A stretch of 64,000 nt of DNA from Clytia hemisphaerica (Eukaryota > Cnidaria > Hydrozoa > Leptothecata > Clytiidae), in the NCBI GenBank assembly GCA_902728285.1, contig CACVBU010000758.1, positions 620,001 to 684,000 on the forward strand, read 5' to 3'. Position numbers and translations under genes: made by a program. The notes beneath the pieces were generated by a model that saw only the letters and a program-made list of their open reading frames with translations, was not told the origin of the DNA and searched no databases. Below, piece by piece: positions 45,353-58,335 of this stretch; the stretch's first letter is position 1, and each line of letters opens with the position of its first letter.

Positions 45353-48247
45353 TATTATATCAGTGATGTTTTCACATCCACATTCTCAGAATTTGATGAT
45401 GCAATCTTTCGAGGCAAAAACAAAGATTTGCCAAATAAGGTGCGACCATCAGCTTCCGAGAATTAGACAAAGAAACAAATATTAGAAAGGAAAGCATGTA
45501 CACAAAATTTATCATATTTCAAAAAAAACTTTTTCAGTTTCAGAAAATGTAATTTACCAAACTGAACTCAGATTAGCAAGTATCTAAATTAAATCCTTGT
45601 TTCTTGTTTTATATAAAAAAACAATACAATCCTAAAGACATCATCAGATCATCAGAGAATGTAATATTCTAAAGTAAATTCAGATTGCGATAAATAGAAA
45701 TTCATTAATTGAATTTTAAATTCCAAGAGAGACAATTCATGTACCAGCAATTTAACGATGTTTACTGATCAAAGAATCTAAATCTTCAATATTCAACTCA
45801 GATTATTACGAATACAACTTAAGACATTGAAGTTTGAATTCAAAACATCTTTCTCAAAACCATAAAAATCTTTGACATTTTAATATCAGAGAATGATTCC
45901 GATCCAGCTTGCAATTGTATCGATTACCTGTTTACAAAAAAACTAAGGATTTCTCACAAAATCCACCAGAGAATCTAATCCCTAAGAATTTACACCCAAT
46001 TACTACGAATCAGGATGGAAATATTTCAAGGGTTTAGATTCTCAGAAACAAACCCTTTGGTGAAGAGATTCAATTCATCGAAATTCAAATTACCACGTAT
46101 CCAAATCGAATCCTTTTAAAGTTTTGATTCCCAGAAACGAAAATCTTTACAAAAAACTTTGGGAGCATTATGTTGCATTTTACCAACGCGAAAAAAACTT
46201 CTCGTGTCTCCAAGCCTTTACTCATTTCAAATTTATCAGTGATGTCTTCATTTTAACATTTTCAGAATTTTTAATGATACTATTTTCAAGTTGAAAATAA
46301 AAATTAACATTTCAAAATCGCAATCATTAACTTCTGAGAATAAATAAAAAGCGCTGATTCAATCTGCTCTCGAATACAACTTCTAAAACTTTTAAATAAG
46401 GCTTACCGTTACTTAGATTCTTTGCAATTGTTGGCCTATTGTTTGCGCTTCAGAAGATTTTGAAGCTGAATATTCTTTCCCGTGAAGTATTAAAATGAGA
46501 AGTAACAAAATAATATTTGACGTCAATTCTTCTATTGTGACGCAGGAAACTGAGAGTAAATCATCTATTTTTAAATCTGTTCCGTAAGATGCTACAATAT
46601 TTCAGTTATTGGGTAGAATCAGAGATCTTAATCCATCTAAACCCTCGCCCATTGAAGGATTTTATTTTCATATTTTGAAAAAGTCTTGCTGTGTGAAACT
46701 TTCGGTTTTCTTGGAAAATCTTGCAAAACCTTGGCGTTCGACAATTCTTTAAAAAATTCTGAAAATTAAAGAGCGTAATCTAGAAGAACAGATAACATCA
46801 AATTTGCTTCACAAGAAAACGGCGACTTAGTTTCTTGTATCAAAAATTTCTTAAAGCTAACTTCTAGATTTTACTACCTCCCTCATTGGCACTTTTATAT
46901 TTTGAAATAAATATTTCTATGCGTTTGTTTCTTATTCTGGGACAAAATCTTGCAAAACATAAGCGTTATAGAGTTAAATCATTTTTTTATGATATCATTG
47001 ATTGCATCGATTCGATAAAAATGATGTCATTTCAGTTACATTGTACTTATTGTAGCCAACTCGAAATATTTAGAAGCCTGACAATTGAAGTCTTACTGTA
47101 AATTCTCGGAAGCTAAATTACGATGTCTAAAAGCACAATATATTTAGTGGTGTTCTCAAACCAAAGCCTTAAGATATTATAAAAACAAATCTCGATCTTG
47201 AGTAGAAATTCAAGAACAAACAGCAAAACGACATGTTAAAGCAAGAAAAACCTAGTGAGAACACTGACGTCTTCAGGAAAGCTAATGTTCAAAAGTCAAT
47301 TCAAATTGCTATGAATCTGATATCGACCGTTTGACTTTAGATTCCCAGAAACGAAACCATGCAATTTGCCAAGCAGTGTCTATTCATTTCACATTCGAAT
47401 AACAGTTTATCTACGACAATGTTAAAAAGATGTTTGCCGTTAATTTTTTAATAATTGCGAGGTCGTTTCCATCAACAGAAAATGTTTTATGGAAAGAATT
47501 AAGAACCACAAGAAATGCTTTTACACTAAAAACATCCTCAGAATTTAATAAAATTACATCTCAAGCCAAAAAATAAGATTTGATCCTGTTTGATCTCAAA
47601 AAGAATTTTTTAGATTCTCAGAATCCAGCCTTGGTAAAACGTTTGCTTACACTGCGCAAGATTTTGGATTCAAGCCCTGTGATCTTTCACATTCACATTC
47701 TCAGAAATTGATGACGCAATCTTTTGAGGTAAAAACAAAGATTTACCAAATAAGGTTCGACCATCAGCTTCCAAGAATTAGACAAAAAAACAAATATTAG
47801 AAACGAAATCCATGTACATAAAATTTATTATATTTTCAAAAAAAAATTTCAGTTTCGGAAAGTGCAATTTACGATACTCAACTCAGATTAGCACGTATAT
47901 AAATTAAATCTTTGGTTTCTTGTTTATATATATGAAGAAACAATACAATCCTAAAGTTATCATCAGATTATCCGAGAATGTAATATTCAAAAGCCAATTC
48001 AGATTACGATAAATCGAAATTCATCAATTGAATTTTAAATTCCAAGAGACAATACATATACCAGCAATTTGATGATGCTTACTGATCAAAGAATCTAAAT
48101 ATTCAATCTTCAATTCAGATTACTACCGACATAGAAGTTTTACACCCGAAACATCTATCTCAAAATAAAATTCTGACCTTTAAACCATCACTATTAAAAA
48201 CTCTTTATGAAACAAGGGTGAATATATCGAGAATTATTTATAAATGA

Positions 48248-48465
48248 AAAAAGTGACCGTAGGGCAAAGGTAGAACATTCGACACTACGATGAGCAAAGC
48301 TTTGGAATCGAACCATGACCAGGACAAAGAAATTTGAAAAATGTTCATCAATTAAAGAAAAGGACCAGGAGTTCGTGGAAAATGCAAGAAGAAAGAGTGG
48401 CGCTCCTTACCTTGCGGTGGATAGCTATCGAAAAAGCATCTCGGACTGAGGCCACCTTTGCTATC
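48248..48465 (+). repeat. Variant SINE relic (second head type)
   Basis: Head CCGTAGGGCAAAGGTAGAAC .. GGAATCGAACCATGACCAGG with a better B box than the other relics, then AGAAAGAGTGGCGCTCC .. GGACTGAGGCC. The same head variant recurs near 50600, 52555 and 57400, so at least two SINE subtypes were caught in the array. Confidence 0.6.
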
Positions 48466-49244
48466 AAGAATATCAATGATCAACATTTTCAGAATTTAAT
48501 GAAATGAGCTTTCAAGGCAAAAACAAAAAGATTTACCTATTCAAACCAAATCGTTAGTTTCCGAGAATAGAAAAAAAAGCGCTAAATCAATCGGCTCTCA
48601 AATACAACGATGTCAAAACTGTCCTACAAGTAAACGACGACTCAAGATATTTAGAAGCCTGACAATTAAAGTCTTACTGTAAATTCTCAGGAGCTAACTT
48701 ACGATGTCTAAAAGCAGAATGTATTCAATTGTGTTCTCCAAGCAAAGCCTTCAGAGATTTTTAAAAACGAATCTCGAGCTCGAGTATTAATCCAATAAGA
48801 AAACAGCAAAACGACATGAAATTCAAAAGCAAAAGAACCTAACGATAACACCGACGCCTTCAGGAAAGCTAATGTTCAAAAGTCAATTTAGATTGACATG
48901 AATCTGAAATTGACCGTTTCTACTTTAGATTCCCAGAAGCGCAGAAATGCCATCCACAATGCAGTGGTTATTATTTAATCTAGAAGACAATGTTAAAAAA
49001 TATTTGCCGTTAATTTTTCCATAATTGTGGCGCCGTTTCTTATCAACAGAACATTTTTGATGGAAAGAATTAGGAACCATCAGTAATTACATTAAAAACA
49101 TCCTCAGAATTTAATAAAATTTCATTTCAAGCCAAAATGTAAGATGTGATATTGAAAATGGAACTCTATCAGATTCTTAGAACCCGGCCTTAGTAGAGCT
49201 TTCGCCTGCAGTTCTTAAATTTTCGAATTCAAACTCTGAGCGGT

Positions 49245-49745
49245 TAGTTAGATCTGATATGTTATTTTTACATTTGAAAAGTTCTATTGCTAACAACTGA
49301 AGATTCTTATGATGGAGCTTGATGGCGCCGTCTTTCTGTAAAAGCTGTTCAAAAGTAGATGTGTGATCAGAATACACTATCCTCAAGCATCTTTCGTGGA
49401 GGTGATTTATTTTTTGATCTAGCCTGCGAACATGAAACATCCAGACAAGCGAACAATAATTAAATTGGCTACGAAAGAAGGCATTCATAAGCCTTCGCTT
49501 TTTCTTTTGATTCGTGTACGGTGTTACCCTCGCAAGTGCACTGATTTTCTGGCTATCTTTCTTATAAATGGTGTTAATATGTGGCTCAAAAGTTGGACAG
49601 TTGTCAAAAGTTAATCCTAGGATCTTGCCTGAGTTGCTGTTAAAAATGCGTTCATTCTGTATAGTAATTAAGATTTTGCTGGTATTATTTGCTTTCAACC
49701 AAGATTTGTCTGCATTTCCTTTCATTTGATTTTGGGTTATCCGCT
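49245..49745 (-). pseudogene. LINE reverse transcriptase C-terminal fragment inserted in a SINE relic
   Basis: The frame holds KGNADKSWLKAN, KILGLTFDNCPTFEPHI, KISALARVTPY, MNAFFRSQFNYCSLVWMFHV, KINHLHERCLRIVYSD and an LAIELFKCKNNIS segment, the usual C-terminal third of a CR1-like LINE ORF2. The last codons of the open frame are satellite sequence. The piece splits a SINE relic: head at 49190-49245, body at 49755-49860. Confidence 0.82.
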
Positions 49746-50431
49746 CAAGTTATCCACTATAGTCCAGCGAGAAAGAGTAGCGAGAATCGATTCTTGCTGA
49801 GAGTAAGCAAAAAAGGTGCTCTCGGGTCGACTCCGGCTGAGACCAGACGACTTACTTTTTTACTGTCAAATATATCAGTGATGTTTCACATCCACATTCT
49901 CAGAATTTAATGACACAATCTTTTGAGGCAAAAACAAAGATTTGCCAAATAAGGTTCGACCATCAGCTTCCGAGAATTAGACAAAGAAGCAAATATTAGA
50001 AGCGAAATCCATGTACATAAAATTTATGATATTTTCAAAGAAACTTTTGCAGTTTCAGAAAATGTAATTTACAAAACTCAACTCAGATTAGCACGTATCG
50101 AAATTGAATCCTTGTTTCTTGTTTATATACAAGTTCCTTGTTATATATAAAGAAACAATACAATGCTAAAGATATCATCAGATCATCAGACAATGTAATA
50201 TTCAAAAGTAAATTCAGATTGCGATAAATTGAAATTCATCAATTGAATTTTGATTTCCCAAAGACACAATTCATTTACCAGCACTTTGATGATGCTTACT
50301 GATCAAAGAATCTTATCTCAAATCTTCAATACAAATTATTACGAATTCAAAAAGCTAAACTTAAATTTAACTCAGAATTCAACGAATCCAACTTAAAACA
50401 TTGAAAATTGAAAAAAATTAAATTGCAACCA

Positions 50432-50529
50432 CCCAGACGGCACACAACGTCAAAACAACGTCCATGTGACATTCATAACGTTCAAATAACGTTATTTGAA
50501 CGTTAAAACAACGTTGTGTGCCAGCTGGG
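50432..50529. mobile_element. Tiny foldback element around a 28-bp perfect palindrome
   Basis: Ends CCCAGACGGCACACAACGT and ACGTTGTGTGCCAGCTGGG are inverted repeats with two mismatches. In the centre, 50477-50504 is a perfect palindrome built from AACGTTCAAATAACG and its complement. AACGTT occurs several times. Inserted in the composite array. Confidence 0.8.
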
Positions 50530-51384
50530 CACTACTATTGATTCCCAGCATCGAAGAAAGGCGAATATAAAGATATTAGAAACTTACCAAGCGATCGTAG
50601 TGCAAAAGTATAGCATTCGGCTATGGTGAGCAAAGCTTTGCATTACCTAATCAGGACGTACCAAAGAGATTTGAAAAACGATATAGTACTTTCTTCTTCA
50701 TGCTTATCAATTAAAGGGAAGGACTGAGGTTAGCTGGATGGATATCTCGGTGATGTTTTTCAAATCAACATTTTCAGAATTTAATGACACGATTTAAAAG
50801 ATTTAACATTTTGAAATTGTTCATTAACTACCGAGAATAGACAAAAAGCGCTAAATCAATTATCTCAAATAGTATTATACAACTTTTAAAACTTTTAAAG
50901 AAGGTTAACCTTGAGTTACTGATTGTTGGCTTTATTTCTTAGAAGGTATGAAAGTGCTGAAAGAATTCTTACCAAAAAGTTTTTTTAATTAACAAAAAAC
51001 TATTTGACGTCAATTTTTCATCCATCAAATCCAAGAACAAACAACAAACAACACGTCATTCAAAAGCAAAAGAAACCTAACGATAACACCGATGCATTAA
51101 GGGAAGCTAATGTTCAAAAGTCATTTGAGATCGACATGAATATCTGAAATTGACCGTTTGGCTTTAGATTCCCAGTGTTTATTCATTTCACTTTCAAATA
51201 AGCTACTGTAATCTACAGGACAATGTTCAGAAATGTTTGCCGTTAATTTTTGATAATTGTGAGGTCAAGAAGGACGAAAATGAGTAATGTTTTCACATAA
51301 AAACACCTTAAGAATTTAATAGAATTATATCTCAAGCCAAATACTAAGATTTAAACTTGAAAAATAAATTCTATTATTAGATTC

Positions 51385-51600
51385 TCAAAATCTGACATTA
51401 GTAAAGCTTTCGCCTACAGTGCTACAGTGCAAACTCTGAGCGGACCGTGCCAAAGACGATGCAATTGAAGATCAAGGGTAAATGTTATATTCCAGGGTAA
51501 AAGAGTGACGAACTTCGATTCTTGCAGATAACAAGCAAAAGAAGTGCTCTCGGGTCGACACCATCGTCACCAGATTTACTTATTTACTATCAATAATATC
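51385..51600 (+). repeat. SINE relic inside the composite array, full layout
   Basis: Head AGTAAAGCTTTCGCCTACAG, linker CGTGCCAAAGACGATGCAAT, body AAAGAGTGACGAACTTCGAT .. AGTGCTCTCGGGTCGAC. The outer parts follow in the same order as in the intron copy. Confidence 0.72.
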
Positions 51601-53455
51601 AGTGATGCTTCCATATCAACATTCTCAGAATTTGATGGCACAATTTACGACAAAGATTCACCAAGTAAAAAGCGATCACCAGCTTTCGAGAATTAGACAA
51701 AAAAACAAAAACCACAAAACCCAAGTCAGAATCTAAACTTCAAAATTCAATTCAGATTACCATGAATCAGAATAAAATCATGGAGGTTTAGATTCCCAGA
51801 AACAAAATCTTTGTTTAAGAGATATGATGATATTTACATGAAACACTTTCAGAGAATATAATCTTCAAAAGTCAACTTTCAGATTGTAAAGAATCAGTAT
51901 TGCAAAAATGAAAATTAGATTCCAAAAGATCCATTTTCAGAAGATTATTGCAAGGAAAACCTAACGATATACATATAAATTTTTCGGAGAATGTAATCAA
52001 CTTAGAAAAACTGAAAACAACTCTGATGATATTTTCACATCAGAGAAAGTAATCTTCAAATATCAATTCAGATTGCAATGAATCGTTATTGAACAGATGA
52101 GGTTTATATTCCCAGAAAGGAAATCTTTGGTAAAGACATTTGATGATTCTTCAAAATTCCATTCAATTCAATTGATCACGTATCCGAATCGAATCCTTAA
52201 AATAAAAATAAAAGATCCTTACAAAAAGCAAACGATATTTCGTATAAAATCACGAATCGAACCCAATCTTCTATCTTCAATTTAGGTTCCAATAGCACAA
52301 TATCAAACCCAAGAAGTTTAAATTAACTTATGGCTTTTCAGTTAAAATTATGTTAAAGCATGTACTATAGCTTTAAGCTATTATTCCATTCTATAAAATA
52401 ATTCTAAGTGATGAATTTTTGGTAAATTTTCACCTCAACATACTTAAGAAATAATCACTCAAGAAAAATACTTCAAACCACTACTATTTGATTCTCTTTT
52501 TGAAACACGGGTGAATATATCGAGAATCATTTATGAATGAAAAAAGCGAAGAACATTTGACACTACGGTGAGCAAAGCCTTGGAATCAAACCATGACCAG
52601 GACATAACCAAAGAAATTTGAAAAATAGTATTTTCATCAATTACTTTTTAATTTAATGAAATGATCTTTCAAGGCAAAAACAAAAAGATTTACCTATTCA
52701 AACCAAAATCGTTAGTTTCCAAGAATAGACAAAAAGCGCTTAATCAATCGTCTCTCATTATACAACTTTTAAAACTTTTAAAGAAGGCTTACCTTTAGTT
52801 ATTTATATTCATGCGCGCGATTATTGTTTGCAGCTTTATTTGAGTATGTTGAAGGTGAAATTTTCTTCCGTGAGGTTTTTTTTTTTTTAATTGGCAAAAA
52901 AAATATTTGACGTCAAATTTTATACTTTGACGCAGTATCATAAAGTATCCACTGTTATTTATATTCGTTAGTATGTTCAAAAAATCTTAAAGGCCGGTAT
53001 CCACTTGCGCGCGAAATGGGCGACAGTTTTTTTCTCAACCTTTCTTGCCTAAAGAAAAGATTACGTCATAAAAGAGTTTCGCGCAAACAACAAACAAGTT
53101 GAAGGAAGTTCTAATGTTTTCATCCGTTACGTCAATTTTGACCAATGGAATTGCTTCATTTTTTCAACTGACCAATGACCTTTCAAAAATGTTAAAAAGT
53201 TTTCGCTCATTTTGCGCGAGACTGGTGATTCTTGCGGATAGCAAGCAAAAGAGGTGCTTCGGCTATGGTCACACAACTTACCTATTTACTCTCAAATTAT
53301 ATCAGTGATGCTTTGCCATCAACATTCTCAGAATTTGATGACACGATTTTTCAAGGTAAAAATAAAGATTCACCAAATAAAAAACGAACATCAGCTTCAG
53401 AGAACTAAACCCATGTACACAAAATTTATGATATTTTCAAAAAATATTTTTCACC

Positions 53456-53800
53456 GCGATCTTTCTTTGGATTAATCGTCAAATTTCCTTGTTTTAGCCA
53501 AATTTTAGAAAATTGAGAATAAATGTTTTCTTTTTCTTTTATCTTCAGAGGGCAGATAAAAGTACATTCTGTTAAAAATTCAAGTCTCTAGCACTTCCCT
53601 ATCCGGAATTATCTTGATTCCAATTTAGAGGGATCTCAACCGGGATGAGGACGGGATAGAGGGATCTCTCGAAGACGAAAGTGCCCAATAATGTATCAAA
53701 AAACTTTTTTTACAACTTTTACATAGCTATAAGGAGACTTCATTTACCAAATTTCATCTCCTTTTGAGCACTACTTAATGAGATACAAAGCCAAATTAGA
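53456..53800 (-). repeat. Dispersed repeat, copy B, inserted in the satellite array
   Basis: The reverse complement of copy A at 23325-23698. Satellite sequence resumes at about 53805 (AGAAAGTTTAGATTCCC). The presence of the repeat in two unrelated contexts points to a mobile element; no coding capacity. Confidence 0.8.
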
Positions 53801-54827
53801 AAGTTTAGATTCCCAGAAACAAATTCTTTTTGTGAAGAGATTGATCATTTTTTCAATGAAATTCTTTTAGGAAATATAATTTTCAAAAGTCAATTCAGAT
53901 TGTTAAGAAATCAAAATTAACGTAATGAAAATCATATTCCACAAAATCCATTTTTAGAAGATCTTTGCAGAAAGCCTATACTGTTCTACAAATAAAGTGT
54001 AGATTCCCAAAAACGAAATCTTTGATAAATATTTTTGTTTTGACGATTCTTCGAAATTCAATTCAATTCAAATTACCACTATCAAAATCGACGAATCCTT
54101 AAAGTTTAATATTCCAAGAAAAAAATCTTTACAAAAAACGAACGATATTTCACATAAAATCACGAATCGAACCCAATCTTCAATCGTCAATCTTCAATTT
54201 AGTTTCCAACAGCACAATATCAAACCCTTGGAGTTTTAAATTAACTTACGGCTTTTCAGGTAAAGTTATTTCTGAAGGATGTAACCATAATTCCATCCTA
54301 TTATCACATTATGTAAAATAATTTTATTGGATAAATATGAAGAATGAAATAATGATGTTTTTACATCAACATTCTCAGAATTCAACGAAATGATCACTCC
54401 GGACTATACTATTAAGTATTTAGAAATCCAATAAGAAAACAGTAAAATGACATGTCATTCAAAAGCAAAAGAACCTAACGATAACACCGACGCCTTCAGG
54501 AAAGCTAATGTTCAAAAGTCAATTTAGATTGACATGAATCTGAAATCGACCGTTTCTACTTTAGATTCCCAGTGTTTAATCATTTCATTTTCGAATAAGA
54601 GCTTCAGTAATGTACAGGAGATATTCAAAATTGCCGTTTGCTATTAATGTTTTAAATGATTTCGACGCGGTTTCTCATCAACAGAACATGTTTTTGATGG
54701 AAAAAACGAGGAAAGATCAGTTGTGTTTTCACATAGAGACATCCTTAGAGTATAATATAATTATATATCAAGCCAAATATTAAGATTAAGACTTGGAAGA
54801 AATCCTATTAGATTCTCAGAATCCAGC

Positions 54828-54935
54828 CTTTAGTCGAGTGTTCGCCTACAATACGCAAGGTTTTGGATTCAAGCCTTGTCCGGGTCGTGCCAAAGACGGT
54901 TCGGGTCGGCTCTGGCTGAGGCCTCACGACTTATA
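54828..54935 (+). repeat. Internally deleted SINE relic
   Basis: Head GTCGAGTGTTCGCCTACAAT .. GGATTCAAGCC, linker GGGTCGTGCCAAAGACGG, joined directly to the distal body GGGTCGGCTCTGGCTGAGGC. The middle of the body is gone. Head-only relics also lie at about 41195-41260, 44456-44520, 47630-47685 and 59288-59342. Confidence 0.68.
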
Positions 54936-57137
54936 CGAACTTTGTCAATAGCAAGGTTTAATAAGCTAGGTTAAAAAATATTAGCAAATTTAACAGGGTT
55001 GATTAGTGTACTACTGCCATTTTTCTTCCAGGATATTTGTTACGTAGGATAAAGATATTATATCACTGCATGGATTTATATTAAATCCATGATCACTGCT
55101 AATAGTAAAAGAGAGTAGGTAGCGAAGGTCTTACACCTCTCTAAAGTTACAAGGTTTCAGAAAAAGACAAATGTTCGAAGTTCGTGCAACACTGTTGATG
55201 TTCAAAAGTCAACCTAAATTACTTTACATCTAACATTGATAATCTGACTTAAATGTTCAAGAAGGGAAATAAATTATTTCTTCAAACAAAGCTTTTACAT
55301 CAAAAGACTTCGGAGAATCTAACGTTCGAAAGTCTACTTACATTCACCATGAATCTAACATCTCACTTAAAAGTTCAAGCAGCAAAAATATAATACTGTA
55401 GTATCTCAAAACAAAGAAAGTGCACAATGTTATATCATCAATGTCCTTCATAGAATCTAAAGTTCAAAAGTCAACACAGATTGCCATGAATCAAATGAAG
55501 ACAAAATGAATTTAGATTCCAAGAAGCGAAAACAAGATATTTCAAAACAATGAAAATGTGACGATGTTTTTACATCAAAGCCCCCATAGAATCTAACGCT
55601 CGAAATAAAATTAGATTACCATGAATTTGATGTGGATGATCTGAATTTAGATTCCAAGAAGCGAAAACATGATATCAACAAGCAGTTAAAATGTGACAAT
55701 GTTTTTACATCAAAGCCCCCAGAGGAAAGACATGAAAATTACACAAAACTCTTTGAATGCAATCTTCAATATTGAGCTCTACTACCATGATCCTGAAGAT
55801 AAAAACTTCATAGGTTAGATTTAAGCGAGCAAAAAACAATAACAATTGCCGAAGACAATGTTATAAGAAAATGGATTAAGTATCTATAAGTTTCTTGGTA
55901 GATCAGTGATGTTTTCACACCAACATTCTCAAAATTTGATGACGTGATTTTCTGAGGCAAAAACAAATTTTACAACAAAGAAAACGTGATCAACAACTTT
56001 TAAGAATATATAAAAAGAGCAACAGCAAATACTGAATTTATCGGACTCTAACTCTTTGAGCTCCTCATCGCAAATATAATTTTGAAAACTTTAAATTGGG
56101 CTTACCGTAGGTTTTCATTTATGTTGAGCTGTCATTTTGAGGCAAAATGCTTTTGGAAAATATTATTTGACGTCATATTTATGATATGACGTCATGACTT
56201 TATTCATACGAAGCAAGAACGGAATGAAAGTCCCGATTCAGTTTAATTGATTTCAAACAAATTTCGACCTAGTATTTAAAATCAAAAGAAAAGTAAAACC
56301 TAATGGCAACACCTTCAATACAGATTGCTATGAATCTGGTATTAGCTGTTTGTTTTTAGATTCCCAGAAACGAAACCATGTAATTTTATTCAATTGAGCA
56401 TAACTTTTGATCAAATGAACCAAATTTAATAAATGACCCATCAAAATTTAAGTTAATCTTTCCTTTTTTCAATGGAAGAATATAATCTTCAAAAGTCAAT
56501 TCAGATTGTCAAGAATCTGTATTGCAAAAATGAAAATTAGATTCCACAAGATCCATTTTCAGAATATATTTGCAAGAAAAACCTAACGATCCACATAGAA
56601 TTCTTCCGGAGCTTGTTATCAAACTCAAAAAAACTGAAAACAATACAACTCTAATAATATTTTCACATCGGGGAAACCAAACTTCAAATTTCAATTCAGT
56701 TTGCGATGAATACAAATTGAGGAAATGAAGTTTATATTCCCAGGAACGAAATCTTTGGTAAAGACATTTGATGATTCTTCGAAATTCAATTCAAATTACC
56801 ACGTATCCAAATCGAATCCTTAAAGTTTAGATTCCCAGAACAAAATTCAAACGAAGATTGAAATTGCAGCTTGAAGATTGGATTCTATTTTAAGTTTATG
56901 TGAAAAATAAAATCATGAATCGAGCCCATTCTTCAATTTATAATTTTGATTCCAGCTGCTCAAACTAACCCTAGAAATTTTAAATTAACTAACGGCTTGT
57001 CAGTTAAAATTATGTTAAAGCATGTTACCAAAGATAATAGCTTTGACATTCTGTAAACTAATTTTAACTGATGAAGTTTTGGTAAATGTTCAAATCAACA
57101 CACTACGAATTTTAGTGAATTTATCACTCAAGACAAA

Positions 57138-57312
57138 ACAGTGGAATCTTCATAACTCGAACACGCACGAGGAACACAAACCTCTTCGAGTTAAGGAAAT
57201 TTCGAGTTATGAAGTAAGGTTGTTAAGGCATTTTTAACTGAAGGGACTAGAAAACTTTTTCGAGTTAAGGAGACAATCGAGTTATGTTCGAGTTAAAGAG
57301 ACTCCAATGTAT
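57138..57312. mobile_element. Pogo/Tigger-like MITE, third copy
   Basis: Starts ACAGTGGAATCTTCATAACT and ends AGAGACTCCAATGTA, with internal CGAGTTAAGGA and AGTAAGGTTGTTAAGGCATT blocks shared with 1488-1645. A further fragment lies at about 58510-58590. Confidence 0.65.
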
Positions 57313-58069
57313 TTACTTTTGACCTTGAAACCACTACTATGGGTTTCTCTTCATGAAACACGAGTGAATATGAAGATCACATAACTTACCAAGCGATCGT
57401 AATGTGAAAGATAACATTCGGCTACGATTTGCAAAATTTTGGATTCTCTGATCAGGACGTCCCAAAGACCTTAAAAATTGTATGGTACTTTCTCCGTAGT
57501 GCTCATCAATTAAAGAAAAGGACTGAGGACAACTGAATGGATTTATCAGTGATGTTTTTCAAATCAACATTTTCAGACTTTAATAATTTGATCTTTCAAG
57601 TTAAAAACAAAGATTTAAGATTCTAAATCAAATAATTAACTTCCGAAAATAGACAAAAAGTGATAAATCAATCATCTCAAATAGTCTTATACAACTTAGA
57701 TAAAACTTTTAAAGGAGACAACTTTAGTTACTGAAATTCATGTTGGCTTCTTGTTTAGAAGGTATGAAGGTGCTGAAGTTATTTTTCCCGAAAACTTTTT
57801 TTGATTAACAAAAAAGTATTTGACGTCAATTTTTCCACTGTGACGCAAAAATATCAAAAAATACTAAATCATTTTTAATACCTTGCCCACTGATGGTTGG
57901 GTCTAAACGATGTGCGACGTCCAAATGTATTTTCCTGTAGGGAGAACAGTGTTTGTTTGGTTGTGCCTTGTAAATCTCAAAATCTAAGTTTTAGTATTCT
58001 TTAGGATTCAAAGCTTTAAAATCAATTTGGGCATCAAAATCAGAAAAAGCATTGGGTTTTGACATGATT

Positions 58070-58335
58070 TCATATATAAGACATCAATTTTGGTCTACTT
58101 GTTCCGAAATTACAAGCGTATTAAGTTTTGCCTAGAAAGGCTTATGATGACGTCATCAAAAAACTTTTAACCTTCTTAACTTGATAGGAACATTTTCAAG
58201 GTAGTTTTTATACCTCACTCAATTTTCATCAGAATTTCTTGATCTTTCCGCTTGGACCATCAGATTTTGAATATTCTCAAAAAAATTTTGTCCAACCACC
58301 TGATGACGTCATTTGGCAGGTGGCCAGCTGATGAA
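58070..58335. other. Non-satellite island with two CRE-like palindromes
   Basis: Sequence here breaks the satellite pattern. It contains TGATGACGTCATCA at 58146-58159 and TGATGACGTCAT at 58301-58312. Probably an inserted short element; ends not determined. Confidence 0.35.
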
